Positions 43,548-53,062 are shown, counted from the stretch's first letter. The stretch is 64,000 nt of DNA from CAVSVP01 sp963731125 (GCA_963731125.1 CAVSVP010000008.1:62001-126000); one strand, 5' to 3'. The notes: a model not told the origin generated them from the sequence alone. A program made the numbers and translations.

Positions 43548-43815
43548 TTTAAATCACCCCTGGAGGATTTTACAACGGCCGTCAAGGAAGCCGGACTCGC
43601 GACTCAACTCCACTACCTGCGTCACGGCGAAACTTATTCATTTGAGGTAAGAGTTGATAAGTCGCTCTAATCATCCGGTCTTGCCGTTGCCAAGGTGCAG
43701 TATTCCAGTGTCGGCGGATGATGTTGCTGGTTTTCGGGTTTTTGCAAAGGGTAGCTAAAAGGAAAATGCACTGCTCAGGTGAGCATATCCCAATGGTTTG
43801 GAACCGCCGCTGTCG

Positions 43816-44544
43816 CTAGTCATTTAGCAGTTCTTGCAGGAACTTGGCATTGCGTACGGCATTGCCGCCGCCGTCGTTATTGAAATAGGCAAATACCTCC
43901 CGGTTCTGGGCCTGCCACTCGCGAATACGCTCCGCCCACCACTGCATATCGGCGTCGGAATAGGAACCGGTATAAAGATGCTGGGGATCAGGACCATGAA
44001 GGCGCACATAAACAAAGCCTGTCGTCGCTCGCAAAATGCAGGGTAATTGCGCCCCGCTTATGACACAGTAGGCTGCCCCGTATTGCTCAAGGAGCGAAAA
44101 GACCGCTTCGCGATGCCAACTGGGGTGTCGCAGCTCGATTGCTACCTTAATCCAGGACGGTACGATTTGTAAGAAATAGCTTAGGCGGGCGTGGTCATAT
44201 TCCATCTGCGGCGGTAGCTGGACCAGCAGCACACCAAGCTTCTGCTGCAGCCGTTGCAAGGTAACGGCAACTCGCGCCAGCCAGCGTTCGGGGGCGTAGA
44301 GACGGGAATAATGAGTGAGCAATCGCGGCGCCTTGACGGACATGAGAAATCCATCCGGCAACTGCTTTTCCCAGGAGGTGAAGGTGGTACTCTGCGGCCA
44401 GCGATAGTAGGTACTATTCACCTCGACGGTGGAGAAGTGGCGGATGTAGTGGTCTAGGCGCTGCCAAGACGGCAGTCCGGGAGGATATAATACGTCTTCC
44501 CAATGACGGTAACTCCAGCCCGAGGTGCCAATATAAATTCTCAC
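43816..44544 (-). CDS. DUF72 family protein, YecE-like
   Basis: A 242-residue TIM-barrel protein of the DUF72 family, biochemical role unknown. It shows the family opening MRIYIGTSGWSYRHWEDVLY, then HFSTVEVNSTYYRWP, FLMSVKAPRLLTHY, VAIELRHPSWH, YVRLHGPDP and VFAYFNNDGGGNAVRNA. Intact and of family length. One of few undamaged host genes in this stretch. Confidence 0.9.
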   Translation of the reverse strand: MRIYIGTSGWSYRHWEDVLYPPGLPSWQRLDHYIRHFSTVEVNSTYYRWPQSTTFTSWEKQLPDGFLMSVKAPRLLTHYSRLYAPERWLARVAVTLQRLQQKLGVLLVQLPPQMEYDHARLSYFLQIVPSWIKVAIELRHPSWHREAVFSLLEQYGAAYCVISGAQLPCILRATTGFVYVRLHGPDPQHLYTGSYSDADMQWWAERIREWQAQNREVFAYFNNDGGGNAVRNAKFLQELLND

Positions 44545-45414
44545 TTAACGAGACAGCTCCGGCCATAGCAGTGGGTTAGCGAAGTGTTCTCCTTCCGTGG
44601 AGTCGGGAGCACCTCTTTCAGCCCGCGCTCCACTTCCTCCGCCAGTCTTTTGACACTCCCCATCGGCTCCTCCTATTATAGTTGCTTGGTTGCGGTAGTT
44701 TATCTCAAAACTGATAGGGGTTAAGCAACAATAGCTGCCGCATTACCCAGAAAGGCATTTTTCTCCGTTTCATTGATTTCTCCAATAAATTCCACGAGTG
44801 GATGATCCAGAAGCGGCTTGATCTGAGTCTCGTAGTATTCCTGATCGACTTTATCCACTTTGGCGGCGATCTTAAGCTCCCTGCCCGCTTGAATGGCGAT
44901 GTCAATGGCGCGATCCACGCGCTTTTCCGGGCAGATCCGACCGAGGAAGGCCAGATAACCGTCGGCTGTGGGATAAAATTTATAGGCATTTTCCGGAAGC
45001 CCGTGGTAGACAGTCGCCTGCCAGTTGGCAAACGCCAGCGGATGGCGCTGGTAATGGGAAATCGACACCAGCGGCATCTCGCGAAATGCCCGATAAAGGG
45101 GGACCAACTCGGGTAAATCCAGGCGGCCGTGCAGCGTGGTCAGCTGGGGCAGATGCCGTGCCCGGGATAACGGAAAATGCAGGTAATCAATATGAGAAAA
45201 TGAATAATATCGAATTCTGGGGCTAGCTGGGCCACCTTTTCCAACATGAGAAAGTGGTGCCTAGAGGGTCCCGGCAAGCCTTGTGCAGGCGCAGTGCTTG
45301 CGGTGCACAAGGGATTAATTGGGCTCTCGTTACCGCATCGCCGCTGGCGAACAAGGTAACCTCATGATGGTAGTCGACCAGCATTTCGGTCAAATAGGAA
45401 ACCACTCTCTCCGT

Positions 45415-46613
45415 TAGGGCAATCGCGCTATATAGCCCTTGACAGAGGATGCAGGTAATGTTAGGCGGCATCCTGACGTTGAGGAGATAACCGATGCTGC
45501 CTGATCCCCGCCCCTATTTTGCCGAGCTGCCTGACCCCCGCCGGGAAACCCGAAACAAGCTACACAAATTGACTGACATTCTCATGATTGTGTTTTGTGC
45601 CGTGCTCAGTGGGATTGAAGACTGGGTGGGAATGGAAGAATTTGGGAAGCAAAAAGAGGACTGGTTGCGAGAGTTCTTGGAACTGCCGAATGGCATTCCG
45701 TCCCATGATACGCTCAGTGACGTATTGGGGCGCCTGGCACCGGGGGCGTTTACGGAGGCGTTGTTGCGGTGGGTGGAGGTTGCTATACCGAGTTTAGCGG
45801 GGGAACCGGTGTGTCTGGATGGTAAGCGCCTGCGGGGTAGCCGGGTGGGGGATCAAGCCGTTCACCTGGTGAGTGCCTACGCGGCGAAAGCCCGCCTAGT
45901 CCTCACGCCGCAGGCGGTGGCAGACAAAACCAATGAAATCACGGCGATGCCAGAGCTACTGTCACTGCTGGACGTGCGAGGCGCGGGGGTCACGATCGAT
46001 GCGATGGGCTGTCAGAAAGCCATTGCCCGGGAGGTGGTCGACGCTGGCGCGGATTACATCCTGGCCCTGAAAGATAACCACCCGAGTCTGCATGACGACG
46101 TGCGCTTATGGTTGGATACGGAAATTACTCAGGACCGATTACCCCAGCAGGAGACGGTAGACAAAGACCATGGTCGAATTGAAATCCGCCGCTACGCCCT
46201 GAGTGACGAGATTGCCTGGCTGGAGCAACCACCCGAGTGGGCCGGACTGCAAGCGGTCGGTCGACTCGAAGCGACTCGGATCATCGGCGATACAACGACG
46301 ACCGAACACCGCTATTACCTATGCTCACTGACCGATCCGGCGTGCTTTGCCGACGCCGTGCGCCGCCACTGGGATACCGAGAATGGCCAGCATTGGGTAC
46401 TGGACGTGCAGTTCGGCGAAGATGCCAACCGGGCACACCAACCTCACTCGGCTGAAAACCTCGCTCTGATCCGGCGGATGGCGCTCAATGTGATACGCCA
46501 CAACGGCTCCTCCCAGGATAGCCTGCGACCTCGTCAGCTGCGCGCTTCACTGAACGACGAGTACCGTAACCAACTCATCTTCGGGCCGAAACTCACATAG
46601 CGCGATTGCCCTA
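45415..46613 (+). mobile_element. ISAs1-family insertion sequence with 10-bp target duplication
   Basis: Perfect 17-bp inverted repeats TAGGGCAATCGCGCTAT (45415-45431) and its complement (46597-46613); CTCTCTCCGT is duplicated on both sides (45405-45414, 46614-46623). The element is 1199 bp with an intact transposase gene. Confidence 0.94.
45494..46600 (+). CDS. ISAs1-family transposase
   Basis: A 368-residue DDE transposase. Family blocks: FAELPDPRRETRNKLHKLTD at the N-terminus, GEPVCLDGKRLRGS (first Asp), VTIDAMGCQKAIAREVVDAG with ILALKDNHPSLHDDV (second), and HWVLDVQFGEDANRAH with the Glu. Intact, within complete ends, so the element may still move. The stop codon falls in the right inverted repeat. 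Confidence 0.93.
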   Translation: MLPDPRPYFAELPDPRRETRNKLHKLTDILMIVFCAVLSGIEDWVGMEEFGKQKEDWLREFLELPNGIPSHDTLSDVLGRLAPGAFTEALLRWVEVAIPSLAGEPVCLDGKRLRGSRVGDQAVHLVSAYAAKARLVLTPQAVADKTNEITAMPELLSLLDVRGAGVTIDAMGCQKAIAREVVDAGADYILALKDNHPSLHDDVRLWLDTEITQDRLPQQETVDKDHGRIEIRRYALSDEIAWLEQPPEWAGLQAVGRLEATRIIGDTTTTEHRYYLCSLTDPACFADAVRRHWDTENGQHWVLDVQFGEDANRAHQPHSAENLALIRRMALNVIRHNGSSQDSLRPRQLRASLNDEYRNQLIFGPKLT

Positions 46614-46636
46614 CTCTCTCCGTGCCCCCATACAAT

Positions 46637-47660
46637 AGACATTATCGGGAATAGTGTATACTGAGAGATTGCTACTTGACGAGCGGTATCGCGATGCTCA
46701 ACTACGCCTATTTGAAAGACCACCCCCGCGAGTTCTTCGCGGCGACGAGCCTGACGCTGGCCGAGTTTATGGTGCTTTTGCCGGTGTTTGAGCGGATTTA
46801 CGAGACGCTGTACCCGCCGCACCTGACGATGGAAGGTCAGACGCGGCGGCGCCGCGCGGGTGGTGGAGCGAAAGGGGGACTGGCGCGAGGGGAAGACAAG
46901 CTGCTATTTATGTTGGTCTACCACAAGACCAATCCGTTACAACCGCTGCAGGGACTGCAGTTTGGCCTCAGTCAAGCGCAAGCGAATTACTGGATTCATC
47001 GCTTGCTGCCGGTGTTACCAGGGGCGTTGCGTGAGCTGGGGATGGCACCGGAACGGGACGCCGAACGGGTAGAGACGCGCCCCCTGGCGGTGGCCGGGAC
47101 GCAGGAATTGGCGCTGGATGGCACGGAGCGGCGGCGGCAACGCCCGCAAGACGTCGCCCGTCAGAGTGCCCATTACAGCGGCAAGACGAAGGCGCACACC
47201 GACAAGAATCTGCTGCTGGTGAAGGAGACGACACGGCAGGTTATTTATCTCAGTCCGACTGTGGCAGGCACCCGACATGATAAACGCGCTGCTGATGAGG
47301 CCCACCTCAGTTATCCGACCAACGCGACGCTCGATCAAGATACCGGCTTTCAGGGCTATGAGCCGATCGGTGTACAGACACGGCAACCCAAAAAAAGCCC
47401 AAGGGGCAAGCGCTAAGCATCGCGGATCAGTTTCTCAATCGGCTGTTTGCCAGTGCGCGAGTGGTGGTCGAACACGTGATCGGTGGTGTGAAACGGTGTC
47501 GGATCGTCAAGGATATCTTACGGCTGACCCGGGAGGGTATCTCGGATCGCGTGATGGAGATTGCCTGTGGCTTGCACAACCTGCGCATGGCTTGCCGCCA
47601 TCCCGCGCCTACCTTCAACTTGCTGAATTTGCAGAACATGCCTTAAAACCGATAATGTCT
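46637..47660 (+). mobile_element. IS5-family (ISL2-like) insertion sequence, AAT target duplication
   Basis: Ends AGACATTATCGG (46637-46648) and CCGATAATGTCT (47649-47660) with AAT duplicated on both flanks. Three-base ANT targets are characteristic of the ISL2 group of IS5. Length 1024 bp. Only 13 bp of host sequence remain between the ISAs1 target copy and this element. Confidence 0.88.
46694..47646 (+). pseudogene. IS5-family transposase, frame change at an A7 tract
   Basis: From ATG 46694 (MLNYAYLKDHPREFFAATSL) the frame carries the HTH domain and catalytic region (QELALDGTERRRQRP, SGKTKAHTDKNLLLV, TLDQDTGFQGYEP) but stops at 47416. The rest (VVVEHVIGGVKRCRIVKDIL, GLHNLRMACRHP) is in the -1 frame. 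The switch lies at seven A residues near 47390-47396; adding one A restores a full transposase. IS5 relatives sometimes use slippage, so both programmed shift and mutation are open. Confidence 0.75.
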
Positions 47661-47949
47661 AATTTAGGAGGAACGCTCTCAGAAAGGGGTGCAACTTGGG
47701 CAATTCTCATTTCTCCACCTCCGTTAAGCCTGGTCAGCTGATGCAGACTGTCGCTTTTTGAGCCGTTAAAGTCTTCTTACATTGACGAATTCTTCTCTAG
47801 GCTCTAGCTCCCAGAGCCGTTAGTTGTGGACTAGTGACAGAGCGGCACTGAATTGGGCGCCGCTTGACAGCGATTCCAACGCTGTGGTGTAAGCAGGCGA
47901 GCAAAAGCAATTAACAGGCCAATGCATTTTTAAATGCTGAAAAGGGTTA

Positions 47950-48057
47950 TTATAGTGCTGGTCACATGACCTGATACTGATTAAAAGGCTACAAATCGTT
48001 AGTGAACGACGATTGTAATGAGATCATAAGCATCAATTCATATGGCTGGCGCTATAG
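47950..48057. repeat. MITE-like 108-bp repeat, copy B
   Basis: Inverted relative to copy A at 39484-39591 and about 85% identical, with the same 108-bp length. It shares the internal segment CAAATCGTTAGT and the terminal TATAGTGC / GCGCTATA ends. It lies about 240 bases upstream of the glycosyltransferase start and 63 bases before the two-transposase element. Confidence 0.75.
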
Positions 48058-48215
48058 GCGGGAAATACTTTGGAAATTTAGCTTTTCCCCGGGCAATTGT
48101 CCAGTCTGTCGGTTATCTGGCAGCAATTCTAAATGTAGATTTTTCTGGGTAGAGTTAGCATCCAGGATTAACCATGATAGTTTCTCTCGCTGTTGTCTAG
48201 TGAGAGGAATTATCG

Positions 48216-49529
48216 ATGAGCTACCCCTTCAGACGGCCAGAACCACCTTTTACCTTTGACGCGCTGGTGAGTCATTTTCATGGTGTGTTGGAGGGGCTGC
48301 CCGATCAGCGCACGGGTAACAACACACGCTATAGCATGAAAGAGGCGGGGCTGGGCGCCTTTTCGGTGTTTTTCACCCAGTGTCCGTCGTTTCTGGCGTT
48401 TCAACAGGCGATGGCACAGGTTAAGGGCCAGAGCAACGCCCACACCTGGTTTCAGATGGAGCAGATTCCCTGCGATAACCGCATCCGTACGCTCTGGGAT
48501 CCGCTGCCCCCGACGCATTTTTTTCCTGTCTTTTCCTATATGTTCGAACGGTTACCCACCCACGGTTACCTGCCGCCCTGGCGCTCGTTCGATCATCATC
48601 TGCTGGTGGCGTTAGACGCGACGGAGTATTTTTCCTCCCCTAAGATTCACTGTCAGCCATGCTCCCAGACCCACCCCTGCCACGGCACCGTGACGTATTC
48701 CCATCAAGCGATCACGCCGGTGCTGGTCGCTCCCGGCCACGGGCAAGTGATTTCCCTGGCGCCTGAGTTTATCACACCCCAGGACGGCCATGATAAGCAG
48801 GACTGTGAAACGGCCGCCGCGAAGCGGTGGCTAGCGCCGTATGGCCCGCTGGGCGTGACGGGGTTAGGCGATGATCGGTATTGTCATCAGCCCCTGTGTG
48901 AGGCGATTTTGGCGGCGAATTGCCACTTTCTCCTGGTGTGCAAGCCCGACTCCCACAAAACACGCTACGATTGGCTTGCGGGACTCTCCCTGGAGACGGT
49001 CACGGTTCGCCGCTGGACCGGCAAACGCCATGAAATCGACACCTACCGCTACCTCAATCACGTGCCCCTGCGCGACGGCGACGACGCCCTGTGGGTCAAC
49101 GGGTGCGAACTGACCACCACCGATAGTGAGGGCAATAGCCTCTACAACAACGCCTTTGCCACCAGCCACCCCATCCCGCACGATAACGTCATCGGCCTGG
49201 TGGCGGCGGGCCGGGCGCGCTGGAAAATCGAAAACGAGAACCATAACGTCCTCAACACCAAAGGCTATCACCTCGAACATAACTATGGCCACGGCAAACA
49301 GCACTTGTCGGGCTTACTGCTCACGCTCCATCTCCTGGCCTTTCTCTTTCATACCGTGCTGGAGTTGATGGATCGCAAATACCAGCTCATCCGACACCCC
49401 TTGCCTAACCGGGAAACCTGCTTCAACGACCTGCGCGCCCTGACACGCTATCGCTGCTTTGACAGCGGGGAGGCGCTGCTCGATTTCATGATCCAGGGCC
49501 TGGAAATCCCCTTCCCAGACACCAGCTAA
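48216..49529 (+). CDS. DDE transposase of uncertain family
   Basis: A 437-residue transposase. Likely catalytic blocks are LLVALDATEYFSSPKIHC (first Asp), GVTGLGDDRYCHQPLCEAIL (second) and RWKIENENHNVLNTKGYHLE (Glu); YGHGKQHLS follows. A Cys/His cluster CQPCSQTHPCHG near residue 147 may bind metal. It resembles unclassified (ISNCY-type) transposases. Starts 95 bases inside the left inverted repeat. No lesion seen. Confidence 0.8.
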   Translation: MSYPFRRPEPPFTFDALVSHFHGVLEGLPDQRTGNNTRYSMKEAGLGAFSVFFTQCPSFLAFQQAMAQVKGQSNAHTWFQMEQIPCDNRIRTLWDPLPPTHFFPVFSYMFERLPTHGYLPPWRSFDHHLLVALDATEYFSSPKIHCQPCSQTHPCHGTVTYSHQAITPVLVAPGHGQVISLAPEFITPQDGHDKQDCETAAAKRWLAPYGPLGVTGLGDDRYCHQPLCEAILAANCHFLLVCKPDSHKTRYDWLAGLSLETVTVRRWTGKRHEIDTYRYLNHVPLRDGDDALWVNGCELTTTDSEGNSLYNNAFATSHPIPHDNVIGLVAAGRARWKIENENHNVLNTKGYHLEHNYGHGKQHLSGLLLTLHLLAFLFHTVLELMDRKYQLIRHPLPNRETCFNDLRALTRYRCFDSGEALLDFMIQGLEIPFPDTS

Positions 49530-49774
49530 GGATAGCACCTGCCTGACCACACCATACCCCTCAACCCCAACCCATTGGAGCTGCACGGCGCCCACGGGTC
49601 ACGGCCGCCGGTGAGAGAATCAAAAACCACCTCACCGCCTCTTACCAGACCACGATCGCTCGGGTTTAAGAAGAGAATACCATCAACCTCACTCTTTTTA
49701 CCCGCCTCTTCACCGATCGCCGTGTCCACCTATCGAGACTTACTGTGGTCTTTGCTGGCCTGATGAAAGCAACT

Positions 49775-51381
49775 CTATGCCGCCTCCGCTAATTGATCCT
49801 GTTTTTGTTCCTTTTTGTTAGGGCGAGTAAGCGCCTCTCTTCGCTTGGCTTGAACGGACTTACCCAGTTTCTGTTGGCACCAGTCAATAATACGCTTGGT
49901 CGGCACCGTTTCTAAGGCCGTTTTCACGACCTCGGCGGTGGTGGTCGAGACGAGGGCCGCCACCGCGAGGACCAGACCGGTAAAGCCGCTTTTCACTTGG
50001 TCGCGGGCGAGTCGCTTTAAGCTCCCGAAGACCGATTCAATGACCTCACTACTAGCGACCAGGCGCTCGCCGGGGTTGGCTTTGAACGCTTCTTGCGCCA
50101 CAAAGCTCACGAGCGCTTGTTGCACGCGTTTGGCGGGAGCGGTAGAGGCGACCCCCGTTAGGCGTTTTTTCAACGACCGGTGACAGCCTCTTGACAAGCC
50201 CTGGGTGCGCACACAGGTTTCCGTGATGAGCGCTACGCTGAAGAGCTCGCGCCAGGTCGCCAGGGCGTCACGAAAGTCCCTGACCCAACCCAACTTGGCT
50301 TGCACAACCACCGGCTCATAGGTCGTCGTCAGCTCTGGGGGCTGGCACTGCACAAACGCCAATATCTTCTCGGCCCAGTCCCGTAGGCACTCCACATTCA
50401 TATAGCGGGCTTTGGCTTTCTGGGGTGGCGGGGCCAACGGTGCCAACGCGGTTTGCTGGAGTTGGCAACGGGGGTGTGCGGCCCGTTGGCAAAAGTCTTG
50501 CCACTGTTCATCCCCCTGCAGTTCATGCTTTAACACGAGGGCCACTTTATGCTTAATATCATACAGTGAGACGGTCTCTGGGTGTGCGTGACAAAAGCGC
50601 TCGATGCCGACTTTCAGATCCGAGCCGTGGTCGCTCACAATGGCGCGTGGTGTGCCGGTTTTTTTCCGCGTCTCTTCGAGTTGTTGATACACGATCTCCC
50701 CCGTCGATTGAGCCACCGGCAATAACTCGATCGGTTCTACTTGCTCATGGCGTAGGCAGTAATTGGTCCCCGGCAACGTGCTTAAGCGAACGCCCACAAT
50801 AAGCAGACATTTCTCCGGACCCAATTGCACCGTATGATCCACAATCCAGACCCAATCCGGCGCTGGCTCTTTGGGACGCATTAAGTTGTAATAACCTAAC
50901 CGCAGCAACCATAGCCGCCCGGTCGACCAGACCGGGCACGCCCCAGGCAGGTCAAAAACCGCCATTACCACCGCGATAGCGCGACTGGCCCCACGAAGAC
51001 TGGTGGCAGCACCGAGCACCAACGACATAAACAGCATTATCAGGCCCAGGGTATACTGATGGGCCAGCGGTGCCGAGCTGAACTCGCCCGGGTAACCGGG
51101 GGTACTGATCAGCTCAGCAGACTTTTTTTTAATGCCCCCAGCTCTGCTTCCAGTGCCCGTTCTTTGGCCCTCAGCATCGCTAATTCCTCCTCGAGGGCGT
51201 TGGCCTTCGTCTTCCACCGGGCGCGACTGGTCTCTAGAAAACGAATCCGATTCTTCAATAGCTTCAGCGCTTGTTTGGCTTCACCCGCTTTGCGTTTCCA
51301 CTGGTCTCGGCTTTTTTCAAAAAAGCGGATCAGTTTGTGACACGGACTTTTATAACCCAGTGACCCAGCAGTGCTCGACAT
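49775..51381 (-). CDS. Transposase made by -1 frameshift: coiled-coil start plus DDE domain
   Basis: The first frame starts at ATG 51381 (AAAGGA upstream) and encodes about 90 residues of basic coiled coil (LIRFFEKSRDQWKRKAGEAK, then RARWKTKANALEEELAMLRA) before stopping at 51109. The second frame, shifted by -1, continues SAELISTPGYPGEFSSAPLA into the catalytic part (WIVDHTVQLGPEKCLLIVG, AIVSDHGSDLKVG, ASSEVIESVFGSLKRLA). They overlap at eight A residues (complement of 51123-51130), where A-AAA-AAA in the first frame is a classical slippery heptamer. A single-base deletion is the alternative. Confidence 0.75.
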
Positions 51382-51556
51382 GACGGACGTCCTTTCGTTG
51401 AGAAACCCTTTCGATAAGGCGCCAAAATGAGTTCATTCATCAGGAACAAAAACAGAACTCAATTATGATAACAGGTTAGCCCAAATTTAAGCTGTTTTCA
51501 TCAGCCCAGGTCTTTGCTGATAACAGAATCCACATTTAGAATTGCTGGTTATCTGG

Positions 51557-52068
51557 AGTTTGTCCAAGATCAGCTTTTTTTACAATCTTTGTAAAAATTA
51601 CTGAAAACCTTATTCAAAACGTATTCGTAACCACCGAGCCATGGGCTAGGTGATAACTTTCTATACGGATTACTTACCAATCCCTAATTGGTATAAAAAA
51701 GCCATCTACGCACATTCCTGTAATTGCATTCTTGTAATTTTGCTAATGCGCCTTTGTAGTTTTTACCATTTTTTCCGGCGCGCTACGCGGCACTGATCGC
51801 GGACAGCGCGTATGTGCCCGCTTCATCCCATGGCAAAGGCGGCGACCAGGTGGCATAGAGATTGCTCCCGCTAGTGTCCGGTATCACGTAGGATCAGTGA
51901 TCCAGAGGTAAAGTGCAACTGCGCGTCTAGATTGCTGCCTTTTAAGGTTGAAAAGGATGTCAGGGCTTACACGGCCTGCGATCCCGGTTAGCCGGGCACT
52001 CAGCGCCGTTATTGGGTAGATCTTTTGTAACTATTTCATTTAGTCCCTTGTCGATTGAGGTGAATCTT
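51557..52068. other. Intergenic region without recognised gene
   Basis: About 510 bases between the two-transposase element and the WGxxGxxG-type gene. No frame with a ribosome site or conserved content, and no IS end beyond the one at 51547. The last 100 bases should hold the promoter of the small secreted protein. Confidence 0.4.
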
Positions 52069-52305
52069 ATGAATCCTTTCAAACAATCCAAGCTTGCTAA
52101 GGTTGCTGTCATTGCGCTGAGCTTAACTGCCGTTCCGCTGTCGATGCCGGTTTTTGCCCAAGATAGCCCAGCTCCTGTCGTTGCGGAGGAAGATGACGGT
52201 GGTAGTTGGGGCTGGCTAGGTTTGCTTGGCTTAATTGGTCTGGCGGGCTTAGCGGGCCTGCGAAAGCGTGACCGGGGTGTCGTGTCGCATTCAACCTCAC
52301 GCTAA
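52069..52305 (+). CDS. Small secreted protein with WGxxGxxG-type C-terminal anchor
   Basis: A 78-residue protein from ATG 52069 (GAGGTGA upstream). A signal peptide (KVAVIALSLTAVPLSMPVFA) is followed by a short acidic stretch and then SWGWLGLLGLIGLAGLAGLR and KRDRG, a glycine-rich helix followed by a basic cluster, as in WGxxGxxG/CTERM-type sorting tails. Such tails hold small proteins in the membrane. Next to two DUF2382 stress-type genes on the same strand. Confidence 0.65.
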   Translation: MNPFKQSKLAKVAVIALSLTAVPLSMPVFAQDSPAPVVAEEDDGGSWGWLGLLGLIGLAGLAGLRKRDRGVVSHSTSR

Positions 52306-52435
52306 TGCAACCGGTCAGGAAGGGCATTGTCGCCCTAGCAGAGTAGATCCAGGATTCAGTGTCTGGCGCGGCGGCCTGAAAAACAGCAACGTGCCAAGCC
52401 CTGGAAATCACAGCAAATATCATCAAGGTAATCGT

Positions 52436-53062
52436 ATGACCACTTTCCCTCAAGCTGGAACCGTAATCAGTGCCGATGGCATACAGGGCCAGTTTGAGGC
52501 TGAGCCGTCTCTGCAGGGAAAAAATAATCCCAGAGTACGGGTGCGATTTCGCAACGGACAGGAACTATGGGTATCGACTGCGGAGTTAATTCCGCAAGCC
52601 GAGGGTCATTATCTGTTGCCTCTGCCTTTGGTAAGACTGACTGAAGCAGCGGAGGAAAACGGCAAGGAGCACGTGATTCCTGTGATGGAAGAGACGTTGG
52701 AAGTGCAGAAGCGTCAGGTCGAGACCGGGAGTGTAAGAATTACCAAAATGGTTCTGGAACACGAGGAAATTATCGATGAGCCGCTCTTGCAAGAAACAGT
52801 GGATATCCAGCGAGTGGCGGTCAATCGGTTTATTGAGGCGCCAGTGGCGGTACGTTTTGAGAACGATACGATGGTGATGCCGGTAGTGGAAGAAGTGCTG
52901 GTCGTGGAGAAGCGTTTGCTTTTAAAGGAGGAACTGCATATCCGCAGGCACCAGACTACCATACGCCAGCCGCAAACCGTGGTTCGGCGCAGTGAAGAGG
53001 TACTAGTCGAGCGCTCTCAACATTCAAAGTCAAAAGAAGCGGGAGATGAATTCTGCAAGTGA
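52436..53062 (+). CDS. DUF2382 (YsnF/AvaK) domain protein
   Basis: A 208-residue protein from ATG 52436 (the longer frame from 52268 lacks a ribosome site). An N-terminal small beta domain (GTVISADGIQGQFEAEPSLQ, VRFRNGQELWVSTAELI) is followed by a DUF2382 region with the repeated VIPVMEETLEVQKRQVETGS / MPVVEEVLVVEKRLLLKEEL units. DUF2382 proteins are linked with stress response; the mechanism is unknown. It precedes a second DUF2382 gene by 49 bases. Confidence 0.82.
   Translation: MTTFPQAGTVISADGIQGQFEAEPSLQGKNNPRVRVRFRNGQELWVSTAELIPQAEGHYLLPLPLVRLTEAAEENGKEHVIPVMEETLEVQKRQVETGSVRITKMVLEHEEIIDEPLLQETVDIQRVAVNRFIEAPVAVRFENDTMVMPVVEEVLVVEKRLLLKEELHIRRHQTTIRQPQTVVRRSEEVLVERSQHSKSKEAGDEFCK

Larger units (their letters stand above)
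41768..43670 (+). pseudogene. UlaG-like MBL-fold hydrolase, frameshifted and split by IS982
   Basis: The N-terminal part has the MBL core VFFIGTATTLIRYGGFTLLT and metal motif SHMHGDHWD, then RLYISGDTLLYEDLK. A one-base change at about 42343-42348 throws it out of frame; the next frame continues PHIDLALMHLGGTRIFGVLL and IPIHYNDYPVFK. The IS982 element then intervenes, and after 43547 the gene resumes SPLEDFTTAVKEAGLATQLH to a stop at 43668-43670. Two independent lesions. Confidence 0.85.
44721..47710 (-). pseudogene. GT4 glycosyltransferase split by ISAs1 and IS5 elements
   Basis: The gene begins at ATG 47710 (GGAGG upstream) with MRIAQVAPLSESVPPK, is cut by an IS5-type element, resumes LYGGTERV, is cut by an ISAs1-type element, and resumes VVSYLTEMLVDYHHEVTLFA. 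Excision of both elements with one target copy each gives one continuous frame. Further on there is a frameshift near 45225-45270. The conserved part SISHYQRHPLAFANWQATVY and GYLAFLGRICPEKRVDRAID (donor-binding domain) then follows, and the frame ends early at 44721 after FLGNAAAIVA. Dead gene. Confidence 0.88.
48121..51547. mobile_element. 3.4-kb element with two convergent transposase genes
   Basis: Outer inverted repeats CAGCAATTCTAAATGT (48121-48136) and its complement (51532-51547) are flanked by GTTATCTGG on both sides (48112-48120, 51548-51556), a 9-bp target duplication. Inside are a plus-strand transposase (48216-49529) and an unrelated minus-strand transposase (49775-51381). Either this is a two-gene element, or one IS has inserted inside another; no inner ends were found. 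Confidence 0.8.
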
